64,000 nucleotides of DNA from Bog-159 sp035602155 (GTDB lineage: Bacteria; Acidobacteriota; Terriglobia; Bryobacterales; Bryobacteraceae): the NCBI GenBank assembly GCA_035602155.1, contig DATNMW010000046.1:26322-90321 (forward strand), read 5' to 3'. How positions within the stretch are numbered: the stretch's first letter is position 1; the number at the start of each line of letters is the position of its first letter. Below the pieces are notes generated by a model. It was given only the letters and a program-made list of their open reading frames with translations. It made no database searches and was not told where the DNA came from. Both the position numbers and the translations under genes were made by a program. Positions 26,189 through 35,472 of the stretch are shown here, piece by piece.

Positions 26189-27439
26189 TTACTTCACCCG
26201 TTCCAGCGCCTGCTCGAAATCCGCCAGCAGGTCGCGCCAATCCTCGATGCCCACCGAAACCCGCACCAGCCCGTCGCCGATGCCCGCCTCGTCGAGTTCC
26301 CGCGCCGACATGCCCGAATGCGTGGTGGATTTCGGATGGCACACCAGAGTCTCCACTCCGCCGAGTGAAACGGCGTTGAATCCGATCCGCAAGTTGCGCA
26401 GAAAATCGAAAGCCGCCGCGCGGCCGCCCTCGAAATCCAGTGAGAAGATCCCGCCCGGATACGCGCACTGCTCCTCGTAAATGCGCAGTTGTTCCGCATC
26501 TTCAGATAGCGTCGGGTACAGCACCCGCCGGATCTTCGGCCGCCCGTGCAGCGCCTCGGCCAGCCGCTGCGCATTCTTGCTCTGCCGGTTCATGCGCAAT
26601 GCCACGGTGGGCAGGCGGCCATCCAGCATCCAGCATTCATCCGGCTGCAGGATATTGCCGAACATGCTGCGCCTGGCCAGAATCTTGCGCATCAGTTGCG
26701 GGTCGGCCGAGAGCGCCACGCCGGCCACCATGTCGCTCATGCCCGAGAGATACTTGGTTCCGGAATACAGCACCAGGTCGGCGCCCAGCATCAACGGATG
26801 CTGGAAAGTCGGTCCCAGAAACGTATTGTCCACCATCACCACCGGCCGGTCCGGATGATTCCTGGCGGCATCCGACGCGCGCCGGATATCCGTCATCACC
26901 ATAGTGGGATTGGCGGGCGTCTCCAGGCAGACGATGCTCAGGTTCCGTGCCGACCGGATGGCGCCGTCGATGGCGTCGCTATCGCCGCCCGGCACCGGTA
27001 TGCCCTGCACGCCAAAGGGTTCCAGGAAGCTATGGATCAGGCCTGTGGTGCCGCCATAGAGCGGGGTCGTGTACACGATTGTCGTCCCCGGCCGCGCCAC
27101 CGCCATGAAGGCCGTCATGATCGCAGCCATCCCCGAATTGAACACGCCCGCGGCTTGCGCGCCCGGCTCCAGCGGCACCAGCTTGTCTTCCAGAATCTCG
27201 GCATTCGGATGGGAAAAGCGCGAGTAAATCAGATCCGCGCGCTCGCCTTCCTCCGCCGGTATGCGGCCGGCCAGCACGGAAAACGCATGTTCGGCCTCTT
27301 CCGGGCTGGCGAAGACGTAAGTGGAACTGCGAAACACGGCAGGACGCGCGGACCCGAACGAAAGATGCGGGTCGAAGCCGCGCGTCAGCACCGCGGTGCG
27401 CGGACGCACAGCGCCGTGCCTGCCGTCGGGGTTTGGCAT
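26189..27439 (-). CDS. Cys/Met metabolism PLP-dependent enzyme (cystathionine gamma-synthase/methionine gamma-lyase type)
   Basis: 416 residues; the ATG at 27439 has GGAG five nt upstream. PLP enzyme of fold type I: the Lys that binds PLP is in YSGTKYLSGMSD, the phosphate-binding loop is SGMAAI, and ETPANPTMV and the VDNTFLGP Asp are in place. This family carries out gamma-replacement or elimination in methionine and cysteine metabolism; exact reaction cannot be read from the sequence. No other sulfur-metabolism gene is next to it. It is transcribed divergently from the small gene at 27563. Confidence 0.9.
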   Translation of the reverse strand: MPNPDGRHGAVRPRTAVLTRGFDPHLSFGSARPAVFRSSTYVFASPEEAEHAFSVLAGRIPAEEGERADLIYSRFSHPNAEILEDKLVPLEPGAQAAGVFNSGMAAIMTAFMAVARPGTTIVYTTPLYGGTTGLIHSFLEPFGVQGIPVPGGDSDAIDGAIRSARNLSIVCLETPANPTMVMTDIRRASDAARNHPDRPVVMVDNTFLGPTFQHPLMLGADLVLYSGTKYLSGMSDMVAGVALSADPQLMRKILARRSMFGNILQPDECWMLDGRLPTVALRMNRQSKNAQRLAEALHGRPKIRRVLYPTLSEDAEQLRIYEEQCAYPGGIFSLDFEGGRAAAFDFLRNLRIGFNAVSLGGVETLVCHPKSTTHSGMSARELDEAGIGDGLVRVSVGIEDWRDLLADFEQALERVK

Positions 27440-27562
27440 AATCGCTCCTATCCCGAGTGTACCGCCGCACACCGCGCCAAAAGGTTAACAAGCGTCCACG
27501 GAAACCCTGCACTCGTTTTCGCATTCAATGCTTTATGCATTAAAATAAGAGCGGACTCTGTT

Positions 27563-27940
27563 ATGGATACGGAAGTCGGCATGCCCGCGCCGAATCTGTT
27601 CCGGCCGCACCCGAATCTGGGCGATGCCGTGAACCACAACTTCATCGCGTCCGAAGTGGAAGGCGGCGTCTTTCTCGACCGGCTGCCGGAAGGCACGGTG
27701 CTGCGCGTCGAGACGCAGAACCGTGCGTACACGCTGGTGAATCGCGGCAACGGGCAGGCGCTCATCTCCGGGCATCCGACTTTTTGCCCCGAGCCGGTGC
27801 TGGTGCATATCGAAGGGTCCAACTGGGGCGGGTCGATGCTGAAGGCGTCATTCATCGGGCGCGGGATGCACTTGGAGTTTAGGCATCCGGAGCATCGCAC
27901 GATTATGACATCCTGCATCGTGGATGTGCGCGCGGCTTAG
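27563..27940 (+). CDS. Conserved-looking hypothetical protein
   Basis: 125 residues from the ATG at 27563 (an in-frame ATG six codons later is possible). It is Gly- and aromatic-rich without a signal peptide or membrane span, and looks like a small beta-barrel (VEGGVFLDRLPEGTVLRVET, then HIEGSNWGGSMLKASFIGRG). The long open frame running into it from the left is antisense to the PLP gene. I do not recognise a family. A TAAAAT box at 27541-27546 may be its -10 element. It stands alone. Confidence 0.6.
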   Translation: MDTEVGMPAPNLFRPHPNLGDAVNHNFIASEVEGGVFLDRLPEGTVLRVETQNRAYTLVNRGNGQALISGHPTFCPEPVLVHIEGSNWGGSMLKASFIGRGMHLEFRHPEHRTIMTSCIVDVRAA

Positions 27941-28001
27941 ATAGAGCGCGGACTGCCATTCTTGCCGTGGCGACGCGGGAACTGTGGTCCTATCCTACGG
28001 T

Positions 28002-29012
28002 ATGACCTCCAGTAAACGACGATTGGTGTTCGGTTTGTATCCCGGCGGGATGGCTGGCGGCGACACGGGGCTACTTTCAGGGCCGCCCGACGATCAGGCA
28101 CGCGTGAAGTCGTGCTTGGACGAACTGCAAGGCAACTGCAGGCCGTTTGTCGTTCGGTGCTATGACAGCTTCCAGGATCCGGATAGTCCGTTGGCCGCCA
28201 CGCCGTGCGCACCGCTGGATTATTTGCAATACGCCATACCTGCGGTAAGGCCGCTTGAACTCGTCCTCCAATTCCGATCGGCATCGGGCAACGTTTCCGG
28301 GTTCGTGGATTTTGTCCGGTGGCAGCTTGAACGCTCCCATGCGCACTTGTACTCGGTGCAGATCACAGAAGAGGCGAATTTTGCCGATGGTCCACCAGTC
28401 ATTGATGGTCGTTACCCTGACGTGCTTCGCGCATTGACTGAAGGTGTTGTTGCAGCCAAGGAACTCCTACGGGCATTGGGGCGGCCGGAAGTGAAAGTCG
28501 GGTTCAATGCGACGCCGACGTTTGGTCCGAGCGCACAGTTCTGGAACCGCCTCGCCGGGATGGGCGAACGTTTGGTCGAATCTCTCGACTACGGCGGCCT
28601 GGACTTCTTTCCGGACGTCTTCCGGCGTGTGGCGCCGGACGGGCAGCCTGGGGACCTCCGGTCGTCAGTGACCGGCGTGTTGGAAACGATGCGCTCTGTC
28701 TGGCTTCCGGCGGCTGGTATCCCGAACCGCGTACCGATTCACATTGCGGAGCATGGGTGGCCAACTGGCGCGGGCCGGCATCCCGAACGGCAAGCGGAAG
28801 TACTGGACACGGTGATTCGAACGGTTCACGACCTCGCCGACCGGCTCAACATCGAGCGATATATGTTGTTCGCCCTCCGCGATGTTGAGCAGCCCCGCGC
28901 AACAAACGAGAACAACCTGTTTTGCTTCTTTGGTATCGCCACGGCGGATTATGCCCATAAACCGGCATTCGGGGCCTTTCGGAGTCTTATTCAGGAGCTT
29001 GGCAGGCAGTAG
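28002..29012 (+). CDS. TIM-barrel glycoside-hydrolase-like protein
   Basis: 336 residues from the ATG at 28002, no signal peptide, so cytoplasmic as read. Residue pattern fits clan GH-A: a barrel-end acid/base candidate Glu123 or Glu124 (VQITEEANFADG) on one strand, and Glu250 as nucleophile candidate in IHIAEHGWPTG, as in GH39/GH5-type enzymes. The N-terminus starts directly with a beta strand (RLVFGLYPGG). Substrate unknown; it has no sugar neighbours. Its last 22 nt overlap the convergent queG gene. Confidence 0.65.
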   Translation: MTSSKRRLVFGLYPGGMAGGDTGLLSGPPDDQARVKSCLDELQGNCRPFVVRCYDSFQDPDSPLAATPCAPLDYLQYAIPAVRPLELVLQFRSASGNVSGFVDFVRWQLERSHAHLYSVQITEEANFADGPPVIDGRYPDVLRALTEGVVAAKELLRALGRPEVKVGFNATPTFGPSAQFWNRLAGMGERLVESLDYGGLDFFPDVFRRVAPDGQPGDLRSSVTGVLETMRSVWLPAAGIPNRVPIHIAEHGWPTGAGRHPERQAEVLDTVIRTVHDLADRLNIERYMLFALRDVEQPRATNENNLFCFFGIATADYAHKPAFGAFRSLIQELGRQ

Positions 29013-30073
29013 GCCGCGAGCTGAGCTGCCGCATCCAACTGCCGCAACCCCCAGCGCGCCGAGTCACTTACCACCGGCTCCGGCGAACCCGCCAGTTTTT
29101 TCAGCGGCGCACGGAACCGCTCGTCCCTCGCATTGCCCATCGCGATCGCCACATTGCGCAGAAACCCCGCATAACGTGCGCGCAGAATCGGGCTGTCCCG
29201 AAACATCTCCCGGAACTCCTCTTCGGAAAGCGCCGCCAGCTTCTCCAGCGGCGGTGCGAAATGCGCGGCGGCAAGAGCCGGCTCCTCCGTCACGGGCGCG
29301 CGCCGGTTCCATGGGCACACATCCTGGCAAATATCGCAGCCAAAAACGTGGCGTCCGATGGCGGGCCGCAGTTCTTCGGGTGCCGCGCCGCGCAGCTCGA
29401 TGGTGAAGTACGAAATGCACAGCCGCGAATCCAGCGCCCACGCCGGACCGTCCGTCAGGCCGGTGGGTACGATGGCTTGTGTCGGACAAGCGTCGATGCA
29501 GCGTGTACACGAGCCGCAGCGGTCGGGCGCCGGCTGATCCGGCGCGAGGTCGAGCGAAAGCAGCAGTTCGCCCAGAAAGAACCAGGAGCCCGCGGCCTGG
29601 TTGATGAGGCACGTATTCTTGGCGATCCAGCCCAGCCCGGCGCGCCGTGCGTAGGCGCGTTCCAGCAGCGGCGCGGTATCCACGCAAATCTTCCATTCGA
29701 ACGGATCGGGCGACGCCGCGCGCAAGCCATCCACTACGCGCGCCAGTCCGCGCCGCAGCACTTGGTGATAATCCTCGCCCCACGCGTAGCGCGAGATCCA
29801 TCCCAAATCGTCGCCGCTGAGCTGCGTCGAGTAGGGCTGCGGTCCGTTGTAGAGCTTGCCCACGCACAGAATCGACCGGGCGGACGGCAGCAAATTGCGT
29901 GGATCGTCCCGCAACCCAGCGCGCCGGTCAATCAAGTAGCGCATCTCGCCGGCCAGCCCGCCTGCGATCCACTGGCCATAATACACGGCCTCCGCCGCCG
30001 GAACCGCCGCCGCGATTCCCGCCAGTTCGAAGCCGCATTCAAGCGCCAGCGTCTTGATTTGTTCCGGGCACAT
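28991..30073 (-). CDS. queG: Epoxyqueuosine reductase
   Basis: 360 residues; the start at 30073 lies inside the thioesterase gene's 3' end, overlapping it by 35 nt. The enzyme uses cobalamin and two 4Fe-4S clusters to reduce epoxyqueuosine in tRNA to queuosine, the last step of the pathway. Cluster motifs are CGSCTRCIDACP (Cys186, 189, 192, 196) and CDICQDVCPWN (246, 249, 253), with the catalytic Asp132 (CVDTAPLLER). The C-terminus has a HEAT-like tail. It closes an operon with a permease, alpha-glucosidase and thioesterase, an unusual context; tgt, queA and queC-F are not in this window. Confidence 0.93.
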   Translation of the reverse strand: MCPEQIKTLALECGFELAGIAAAVPAAEAVYYGQWIAGGLAGEMRYLIDRRAGLRDDPRNLLPSARSILCVGKLYNGPQPYSTQLSGDDLGWISRYAWGEDYHQVLRRGLARVVDGLRAASPDPFEWKICVDTAPLLERAYARRAGLGWIAKNTCLINQAAGSWFFLGELLLSLDLAPDQPAPDRCGSCTRCIDACPTQAIVPTGLTDGPAWALDSRLCISYFTIELRGAAPEELRPAIGRHVFGCDICQDVCPWNRRAPVTEEPALAAAHFAPPLEKLAALSEEEFREMFRDSPILRARYAGFLRNVAIAMGNARDERFRAPLKKLAGSPEPVVSDSARWGLRQLDAAAQLAAYCLPSS

Positions 30074-30473
30074 GGATCGCGAACTTCCCCCGGTACTTTT
30101 CCGGCATCCTGCACGGCCGCAGGTCCCGTCCGAGGAAGATATGCTTGGTGTCGCCAGTGGCCAGTTTCCGCCCGTCCGCGGCCAGCCGCATTTCATAGGC
30201 GAACAGCACCATGCGCGGGTTGGCTGCTTCCACCCACGTACGGATGACCACCTCCTCGTCGAACCGCGCGGGCGAAGCGTAGCGGCAGCGCGCCTCCGCA
30301 ACTGCCAGGTAAACCCCGTCTTCCAGTTCCATCTGCTTGTACTCGAAGCCGCGGGCTTTGCAGTATTCCACCCGGCCGACCTCCATCCAGACCAGGTAAT
30401 TGGCGTAATAGACCACGCCCATCTGGTCGGTCTCGGCGTAGCGCACGCGGACGCGTGTTTCGTGAGATGGCAT
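30039..30473 (-). CDS. Hotdog-fold acyl-CoA thioesterase (YbgC/4-hydroxybenzoyl-CoA type)
   Basis: 144 residues. The active-site motif YAETDQMGVVYYANYLVWME is the classic YbgC/FadM pattern, with the catalytic Asp in TDQMG. It hydrolyses acyl-CoA or acyl-ACP thioesters in the cytoplasm; in many bacteria the homologue works with the Tol-Pal envelope system, but no tol genes are here. It begins 8 nt after the alpha-glucosidase stop and overlaps queG by 35 nt, so it is co-transcribed with them. Confidence 0.88.
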   Translation of the reverse strand: MPSHETRVRVRYAETDQMGVVYYANYLVWMEVGRVEYCKARGFEYKQMELEDGVYLAVAEARCRYASPARFDEEVVIRTWVEAANPRMVLFAYEMRLAADGRKLATGDTKHIFLGRDLRPCRMPEKYRGKFAIHVPGTNQDAGA

Positions 30474-30481
30474 TTGTGACC

Positions 30482-32917
30482 TCAGTGCAGGCGCACGGTG
30501 CGGGCGCCGCCGTCGTCGGCTAACTGCACGGGTTTGCTTGCGCCAGCCGCGGAGTGGAGCACGAACAAGAAATTGCGGGGGCCAGGTTGATAGCTTCCCG
30601 TTGGCGCGCTCACTGCGGCCTCGGGCGACCGATAAGTGACGATAGTCCGGCGCTCGACCTCGTTGCGGTAAGCGGGGCTTACTCCGTCGTCTTCGTATAG
30701 TGAGGCTTGAGCGTTGCCCTGGGCGTCCGGATAGATCTCGAAAGTAAGTGGGTCGGCGGATTTTTCCCCCACATAGCTCATTTCCGGTCCCATGGGGATG
30801 ATGGCTCCGCCGCGCACATAGAGAGGCACTGTCTCCAGCGGCGCCGCGGCGTGAATCATGCGGGCCCCAGGGAGCTGCTGGCCGGTCCAATAGTCAAACC
30901 AGGTTCCTTCGGGTAAATAGACCAGCCTGCTGGTTGCTCCCGGCTTGAGTATGGGAGCCGCTAACAAGTCGCTACCAATCATAAATTCATCGTCGATGTC
31001 CAGCGTGTTCGCATCGTTCTGGTAATTCAGCAACAGTGGACGGAAGATCGGCACGCCCGTGCGATGCGCCTCCTCCAACGTCGTATAAAGGAACGGCAGC
31101 AAACGATAGCGCAGCTTCAAATATTTGCGGATGATGTCTTCGTAGTAAGTGCCGAAACGCCATGGTTCGTGATCGTAAGCGTCTCTTTGCGCATGGTTCC
31201 GGCAGAAAGGCGTCAGAAACGCGATTTCGTACCAGCGCGTCAGCAACTCCGCGTCAGTGCGGCCGATGAAGCCGCCCGCATCCGCACCCACGAAGGGCTC
31301 TCCGGACAGGCCCAGCGTTTCAAACATCGGAATGCTGAGGGCCATGGCATCCCAGGTAGCCGTGTTGTCGCCGGTCCACATAGTCGAATAGCGCTGAATT
31401 CCGGCGTAAGCCGCGCGGGTGATCACATAAGGCCGGTCATTGGGCCGCAACCGTTCCAACCCCTCATAAGTCGCGCGCGCCTCGTTCAGCGCGAAGACAT
31501 TTCGATTGCCAGCATAAGGCGACTTGGCCCCGCCATCGTAAGTGACGACATCCATCTGGGTCTTGCCGGTCTGGTCCAGGAAGTCCGACGGTTCGTTCAT
31601 GTCGTTCCAAATGCCCGCCACTCCATGATCCAGATAGGCGCGGTGCAGGTCGCCCCACCAACGCGCGGCGGCGTCCAAAGTGAAATCCGCGTAGACGGCT
31701 TTGCCAGGCCATACTGCGCCGATCCACAGCTTGCCGTCTTTGCGTTTGAGAAAGTAATCTTTCGCCAAGCCCTGATTGAAGACATAATAACTTTTGTCTT
31801 GGGCAGACAGTTCGGGGTTGGCGGCGGCCTCAGCCGCCCCCGGCTCTGGCGGCTCATATTTGACTCCCGGATCCACGATCACGACCACTTTCACGCCCTG
31901 TTTCCGCAGGTTTGCAGTGAAGGCGCTGGGATCCGGATATCCTTGACGGCCCCAGGTGAAGACCCGGTATTGCTGCATGTAGTCGATATCCAGGTGAAGC
32001 ACATCCAGCGGCAGATCCTCGGCCCGATAGCGGCGCACCACTTCTTCAGCCACCGTATCCGGATAGTAGCTCCAGCGGCTCTGCTGATTGCCAAGCGCCC
32101 ACTTAGGCGGCATCGGCAAGTGGCCGGTCAGATCGGCGTAGCGTCCCAGTATTTTCTTCATGGACGGACCCCGGAAAAAATAGTAATTCATCTCCCCGCC
32201 TTCCGCGGAGAACGCCACATGCTCCGGCGATTCGGCGGCGAAGTCGAAATGCGTACGATAGCTGTTGTCGAAGAAAATGCCGTACGCCTCGCCTCCCTGC
32301 CAGCCAAGATAGAAAGGAATGTCCTGGTAGATCGGGTCGGTGCCTTCCTTATAGGCGGGAGTGTCGGAGTTCCACATAGTGAATTGGCCGCGCCGCTTAT
32401 CGAAGTGGGCGGCCTTTTCGCCGAGTCCGTAGAAGTGCTCGTCGAAGCCGATTTTCTTCGCGGCCGCAACCGTGCTCAGACCCTGACTGTTCGGGCGGGG
32501 ATCCCACATCATAGGGAGCGCATCGGCGTTGATGGTGCGATGCGTCTTGGCATCCCGGAACTCGATCAGCAACGGCGACCGATGCACGGCCACCTCCACT
32601 TCCTCGGTGGCGATCAGCAGGCCATCCGGCGCGTCTCTTGCGCTCCACTTCGGAACGTCCCACGCCGTTTTGGCGATCGCCCATGAGTGGTCGCGCTCCG
32701 GCAGGGGCTGGCGGAAGGCGGCCCGCACGCGGATCAAGTCAGGCGCCAGGATGTAAAGGCGGACTTGGGACTGGTCGCCGCACGCGATCGTCACCGTGTC
32801 GCGAGTGGTAGTGTAGCTCGCCAGTGGCCCAATGGCAGCGAGGCCAGTCAGGTCGATAGCTCCGGCGAACGGGCAAAGCGAAACCAGGTAAAAGATGGAT
32901 ACGATGAGCTTCTTCAT
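30482..32917 (-). CDS. GH31-family alpha-glucosidase/alpha-xylosidase, exported
   Basis: 811 residues from the ATG at 32917, which opens a clear signal peptide (KKLIVSIFYLVSLCPFAGA). Domain order is an N-terminal beta-sandwich, then the catalytic barrel with LHLDIDYMQQYRVFTW, the nucleophile motif GIWNDMNEPSDF (Asp) and the acid/base motif PFVGADAGGFIG (Asp), then C-terminal beta domains. GH31 enzymes remove alpha-linked glucose or xylose from oligosaccharides. It lies second in a minus-strand operon, 7 nt after an amino-acid permease and 8 nt before a thioesterase. Specificity is not readable. Confidence 0.92.
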   Translation of the reverse strand: MKKLIVSIFYLVSLCPFAGAIDLTGLAAIGPLASYTTTRDTVTIACGDQSQVRLYILAPDLIRVRAAFRQPLPERDHSWAIAKTAWDVPKWSARDAPDGLLIATEEVEVAVHRSPLLIEFRDAKTHRTINADALPMMWDPRPNSQGLSTVAAAKKIGFDEHFYGLGEKAAHFDKRRGQFTMWNSDTPAYKEGTDPIYQDIPFYLGWQGGEAYGIFFDNSYRTHFDFAAESPEHVAFSAEGGEMNYYFFRGPSMKKILGRYADLTGHLPMPPKWALGNQQSRWSYYPDTVAEEVVRRYRAEDLPLDVLHLDIDYMQQYRVFTWGRQGYPDPSAFTANLRKQGVKVVVIVDPGVKYEPPEPGAAEAAANPELSAQDKSYYVFNQGLAKDYFLKRKDGKLWIGAVWPGKAVYADFTLDAAARWWGDLHRAYLDHGVAGIWNDMNEPSDFLDQTGKTQMDVVTYDGGAKSPYAGNRNVFALNEARATYEGLERLRPNDRPYVITRAAYAGIQRYSTMWTGDNTATWDAMALSIPMFETLGLSGEPFVGADAGGFIGRTDAELLTRWYEIAFLTPFCRNHAQRDAYDHEPWRFGTYYEDIIRKYLKLRYRLLPFLYTTLEEAHRTGVPIFRPLLLNYQNDANTLDIDDEFMIGSDLLAAPILKPGATSRLVYLPEGTWFDYWTGQQLPGARMIHAAAPLETVPLYVRGGAIIPMGPEMSYVGEKSADPLTFEIYPDAQGNAQASLYEDDGVSPAYRNEVERRTIVTYRSPEAAVSAPTGSYQPGPRNFLFVLHSAAGASKPVQLADDGGARTVRLH

Positions 32918-32924
32918 AAGGCGC

Positions 32925-34286
32925 CTATTCCGGTGGAGGGTCGGAGAAAACGATCGCCCGCCGGAACCCATCAGTCTTGATGGCCGCGTATATAATACCA
33001 ATCGTCATCCAGATGCCGCCAGCTACCAGCGCGGGCTTGTGCAGGCTGGTCCAGATGGCGAGGCAAAACACAAACCCCAACACGGGGGGCAGGAACGCGC
33101 CCAGGCTCTTGCGGTCGCTACGCAGGAAGTAATGGATAAAAGCCGCCGCGTTCACGCCCATGAATCCGATGATGGCGCCGAAGTTGAGCAGCTCCGCACC
33201 CAGTTCATAGGTCATGGCGAAAGCGCCGGCCAGCGCCAACACGCCTACGAACAGCACGTTGTTGCGCGGGATGCCGTGCTTGGGTTCGATAGCGCCAAAG
33301 AAGCCGCGCGGAATGGTGTTGTCGCGCCCCATCCCGAAGAGCAGGCGAGCCGCGCCAAGCTGCGATCCCATGCCGGAGCCGATGGTGGCCACCAGCAGCG
33401 TCATATTCACCGCGTGGAAGAGCGGCGGTCCGCCGGCGCGCCCAGCCACGTAGGAAAAGGCCGTGTCCACGTCGGGATAGGAGCGAAAGTTGGGCCACAC
33501 CAGTTGTCCGGCGTAGACCTCCGCCGAGGCCAGCACCCCGGTGATCAGGCATGTGAGCACGGTCGCCAGCATGATGTTGCGCCGCGGGTTATGCGCTTCT
33601 TCGGAGAGCGTAGAGATGCCGTCGAAACCGATGTAAGTCAGCACCGCGACCGAAGTACCGGTGGAGATGCGGCCTAGGCTGAAAGTCTTCGGATCGTAGA
33701 AAGGCTGCGTGAAAGAAACCCCGTGCTGGTGCATGATGTAACGCACCGCCGCGACGAAGAAGTACACAATAACCACGCACATGGCCAGCACCAGGACTTC
33801 ATTGGTGCGCGCCGTGGCGCGGATGCCCCGCAGATTCAGAAGCGTGAACAGCACCGCGAAGAATATGGCCCAGACGGCATAGGGAATCTCAGGCACCAGG
33901 TTCAGCGCCGCCTTGCTGCACCAGATCGTGCAGATGATCGGGTTGAGGATGTAATCCATTGCCAGGCTCCATCCCGTGACGAAGCCCAGCCCGGAGTGGA
34001 TCTCGCGGCCCACGTAGGTGTATGCCGAGCCGGCGCTGGGATAGACGCGCGCCATGCGCCCGTAGCTGATGGCCGTGAACAGCATGGCGACCATGGCGAT
34101 GAGCACCGTGGTCACCACGTGGCCGTGCGCCACCTGGCTGACGACGCCGAATGGCGGCATGGGCGCCGTCGGCTGAATAAGGATGATTCCGTAGAAGACC
34201 AGGTCCCACAATCCCAGGGCGCGCTTGAGCCGTACGCCGGATTGCGGGGTTTGGTCCGGACTGCCCGAACTGGCGGGACTCGACAT
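32925..34286 (-). CDS. APC-superfamily amino-acid permease
   Basis: 453 residues from the ATG at 34286; the longer frame includes antisense of the DUF58 gene. About 12 membrane helices, with APC signatures near the N-terminus (LIQPTAPMPPFG, YPSAGSAYTYVGREI) and LTYIGFDGISTLSEEAHNP in the sixth-helix loop. Such transporters exchange or import amino acids. First gene of the four-gene operon that runs through alpha-glucosidase and thioesterase to queG. It is divergent from the DUF58 gene, 52 nt apart. Confidence 0.9.
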   Translation of the reverse strand: MSSPASSGSPDQTPQSGVRLKRALGLWDLVFYGIILIQPTAPMPPFGVVSQVAHGHVVTTVLIAMVAMLFTAISYGRMARVYPSAGSAYTYVGREIHSGLGFVTGWSLAMDYILNPIICTIWCSKAALNLVPEIPYAVWAIFFAVLFTLLNLRGIRATARTNEVLVLAMCVVIVYFFVAAVRYIMHQHGVSFTQPFYDPKTFSLGRISTGTSVAVLTYIGFDGISTLSEEAHNPRRNIMLATVLTCLITGVLASAEVYAGQLVWPNFRSYPDVDTAFSYVAGRAGGPPLFHAVNMTLLVATIGSGMGSQLGAARLLFGMGRDNTIPRGFFGAIEPKHGIPRNNVLFVGVLALAGAFAMTYELGAELLNFGAIIGFMGVNAAAFIHYFLRSDRKSLGAFLPPVLGFVFCLAIWTSLHKPALVAGGIWMTIGIIYAAIKTDGFRRAIVFSDPPPE

Positions 34287-34338
34287 GGAAGTCTCGATTG
34301 TGACACAACAGAGGTGAGGCTTTGGGAGACCTCCGACG

Positions 34339-35424
34339 TTGAGCGCGCGTTGGTTCCGGATGCCGCATGTGCTGCTGCGGCGGGTGCGATACAAAGTCAC
34401 GCGCGGCGGCGTGCTGTTCACGGCTGCCGTGGTGTTGGTGGGCTTCGCCGCGGTGGCCTCGGCCAACAACCTGCTTTTCCTGATCCTGGCCACCATGCTT
34501 TCCACCTTGATGGTTTCCGGGTTGGTGAGCCGCCTGTGCCTGGCCGGGTTGGAACTGGATTTCCTGGTCCCCGAGCACGTGTCGGCTGGGCGCACGATTC
34601 CGGCGAAGCTCTATGTGCGCAATGTGAAATTTTGGATGCCTTCGTTTTCCATCCACGTGGTGGGGGTGGAGCAGGACGGGCCGCCAGTCCTGCACTCGCC
34701 CGTCTATTTCCCGGTGATCCCCGGCAGCGCCACGTTGGAAGAGAGTGTCCAAATCCGGTTTGCGCGGCGCGGCGAATACCGGGAAAACCACTTTGCCTTC
34801 CACACGCGGTTCCCGTTCGGATTTCTGGAAAAAACTGCGCGCGTGGTGTTGCGGCGCGAGGTCGTGGTTTATCCGTGCATAGACGCGCAGGCCGGATTCG
34901 AAGAGCTGCTGGCCGACCTGGCGGGCGAGATCGAAACGCACTACCGCGGCCTGGGCCGGGACTTCTATCGCATCCGCCCCTACGAAGCCTTTGAAAGCGC
35001 ACGGCATGTCGATTGGAAAGCTACGGCGCATACCGGCAACTTGCAAGTGCGCGAGTTTGCGCGCGACCAGGAGCAGACCGTCGAGCTGTTTCTGGACCTG
35101 GAGACGCCGGACGGTTTCGAAGAATGGTTCGAGCGCGCGGTGGATTGCTGCGCGTTCCTGGCCTGGCGGCTGGCGGGCAAGTCCGTGGGAATTCATTTCC
35201 GGACGCAGGATTTCGATTTCCGGTTGCCCGAGGAGGGCGACATTTATACCATTCTGAAGTATCTGGCGCTGGCAGCCGCCAAGCCGGGGAAGCCTCCGGA
35301 AGCGCCGGCAGATGAAACCAGCTTTCCGATTGTGCTGACTGCAGGGCCGGGAAGGTTTGGGGAGGTGGGATGGGCGGCGGCGCGGGTGCTTGGGCCGGAG
35401 GTTTTCGCCGAAGCGCAAAAATAA
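34339..35424 (+). CDS. DUF58 domain membrane-linked protein
   Basis: 361 residues from a TTG start (ATG at 34360 is an alternative). Two membrane helices near residues 25-65, then the DUF58 motif around 215-245 (YEAFESARHVDWKATAHTG, then NLQVREF), which precedes a von Willebrand-type fold. DUF58 proteins usually sit beside MoxR ATPases and take part in envelope or metal-insertion processes, but no MoxR gene is adjacent. The kinase gene follows after 48 nt with its own promoter. Function uncertain. Confidence 0.85.
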   Translation: MSARWFRMPHVLLRRVRYKVTRGGVLFTAAVVLVGFAAVASANNLLFLILATMLSTLMVSGLVSRLCLAGLELDFLVPEHVSAGRTIPAKLYVRNVKFWMPSFSIHVVGVEQDGPPVLHSPVYFPVIPGSATLEESVQIRFARRGEYRENHFAFHTRFPFGFLEKTARVVLRREVVVYPCIDAQAGFEELLADLAGEIETHYRGLGRDFYRIRPYEAFESARHVDWKATAHTGNLQVREFARDQEQTVELFLDLETPDGFEEWFERAVDCCAFLAWRLAGKSVGIHFRTQDFDFRLPEEGDIYTILKYLALAAAKPGKPPEAPADETSFPIVLTAGPGRFGEVGWAAARVLGPEVFAEAQK

Positions 35425-35448
35425 GCTCCATGTAGGGCGCGACTAGGG

Positions 35449-35454
35449 TATAAT
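35449..35454 (+). promoter_or_regulatory. -10 box of the kinase gene
   Basis: TATAAT, with the ATG at 35473, so the predicted 5' leader is only about 12 nt. No good -35 hexamer is seen 17 nt upstream. Confidence 0.5.
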
Positions 35455-35472
35455 CCTGTACATTTAGGCCCA

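Noticed and set aside
26546..27562. N-terminal extension of the 27563 gene (464 codons in total)
   Set aside because: The added part is antisense to the PLP enzyme; the real start is the ATG at 27563.
31064..32686. 540-codon plus-strand frame
   Set aside because: Antisense to the GH31 gene, whose catalytic motifs are all present.
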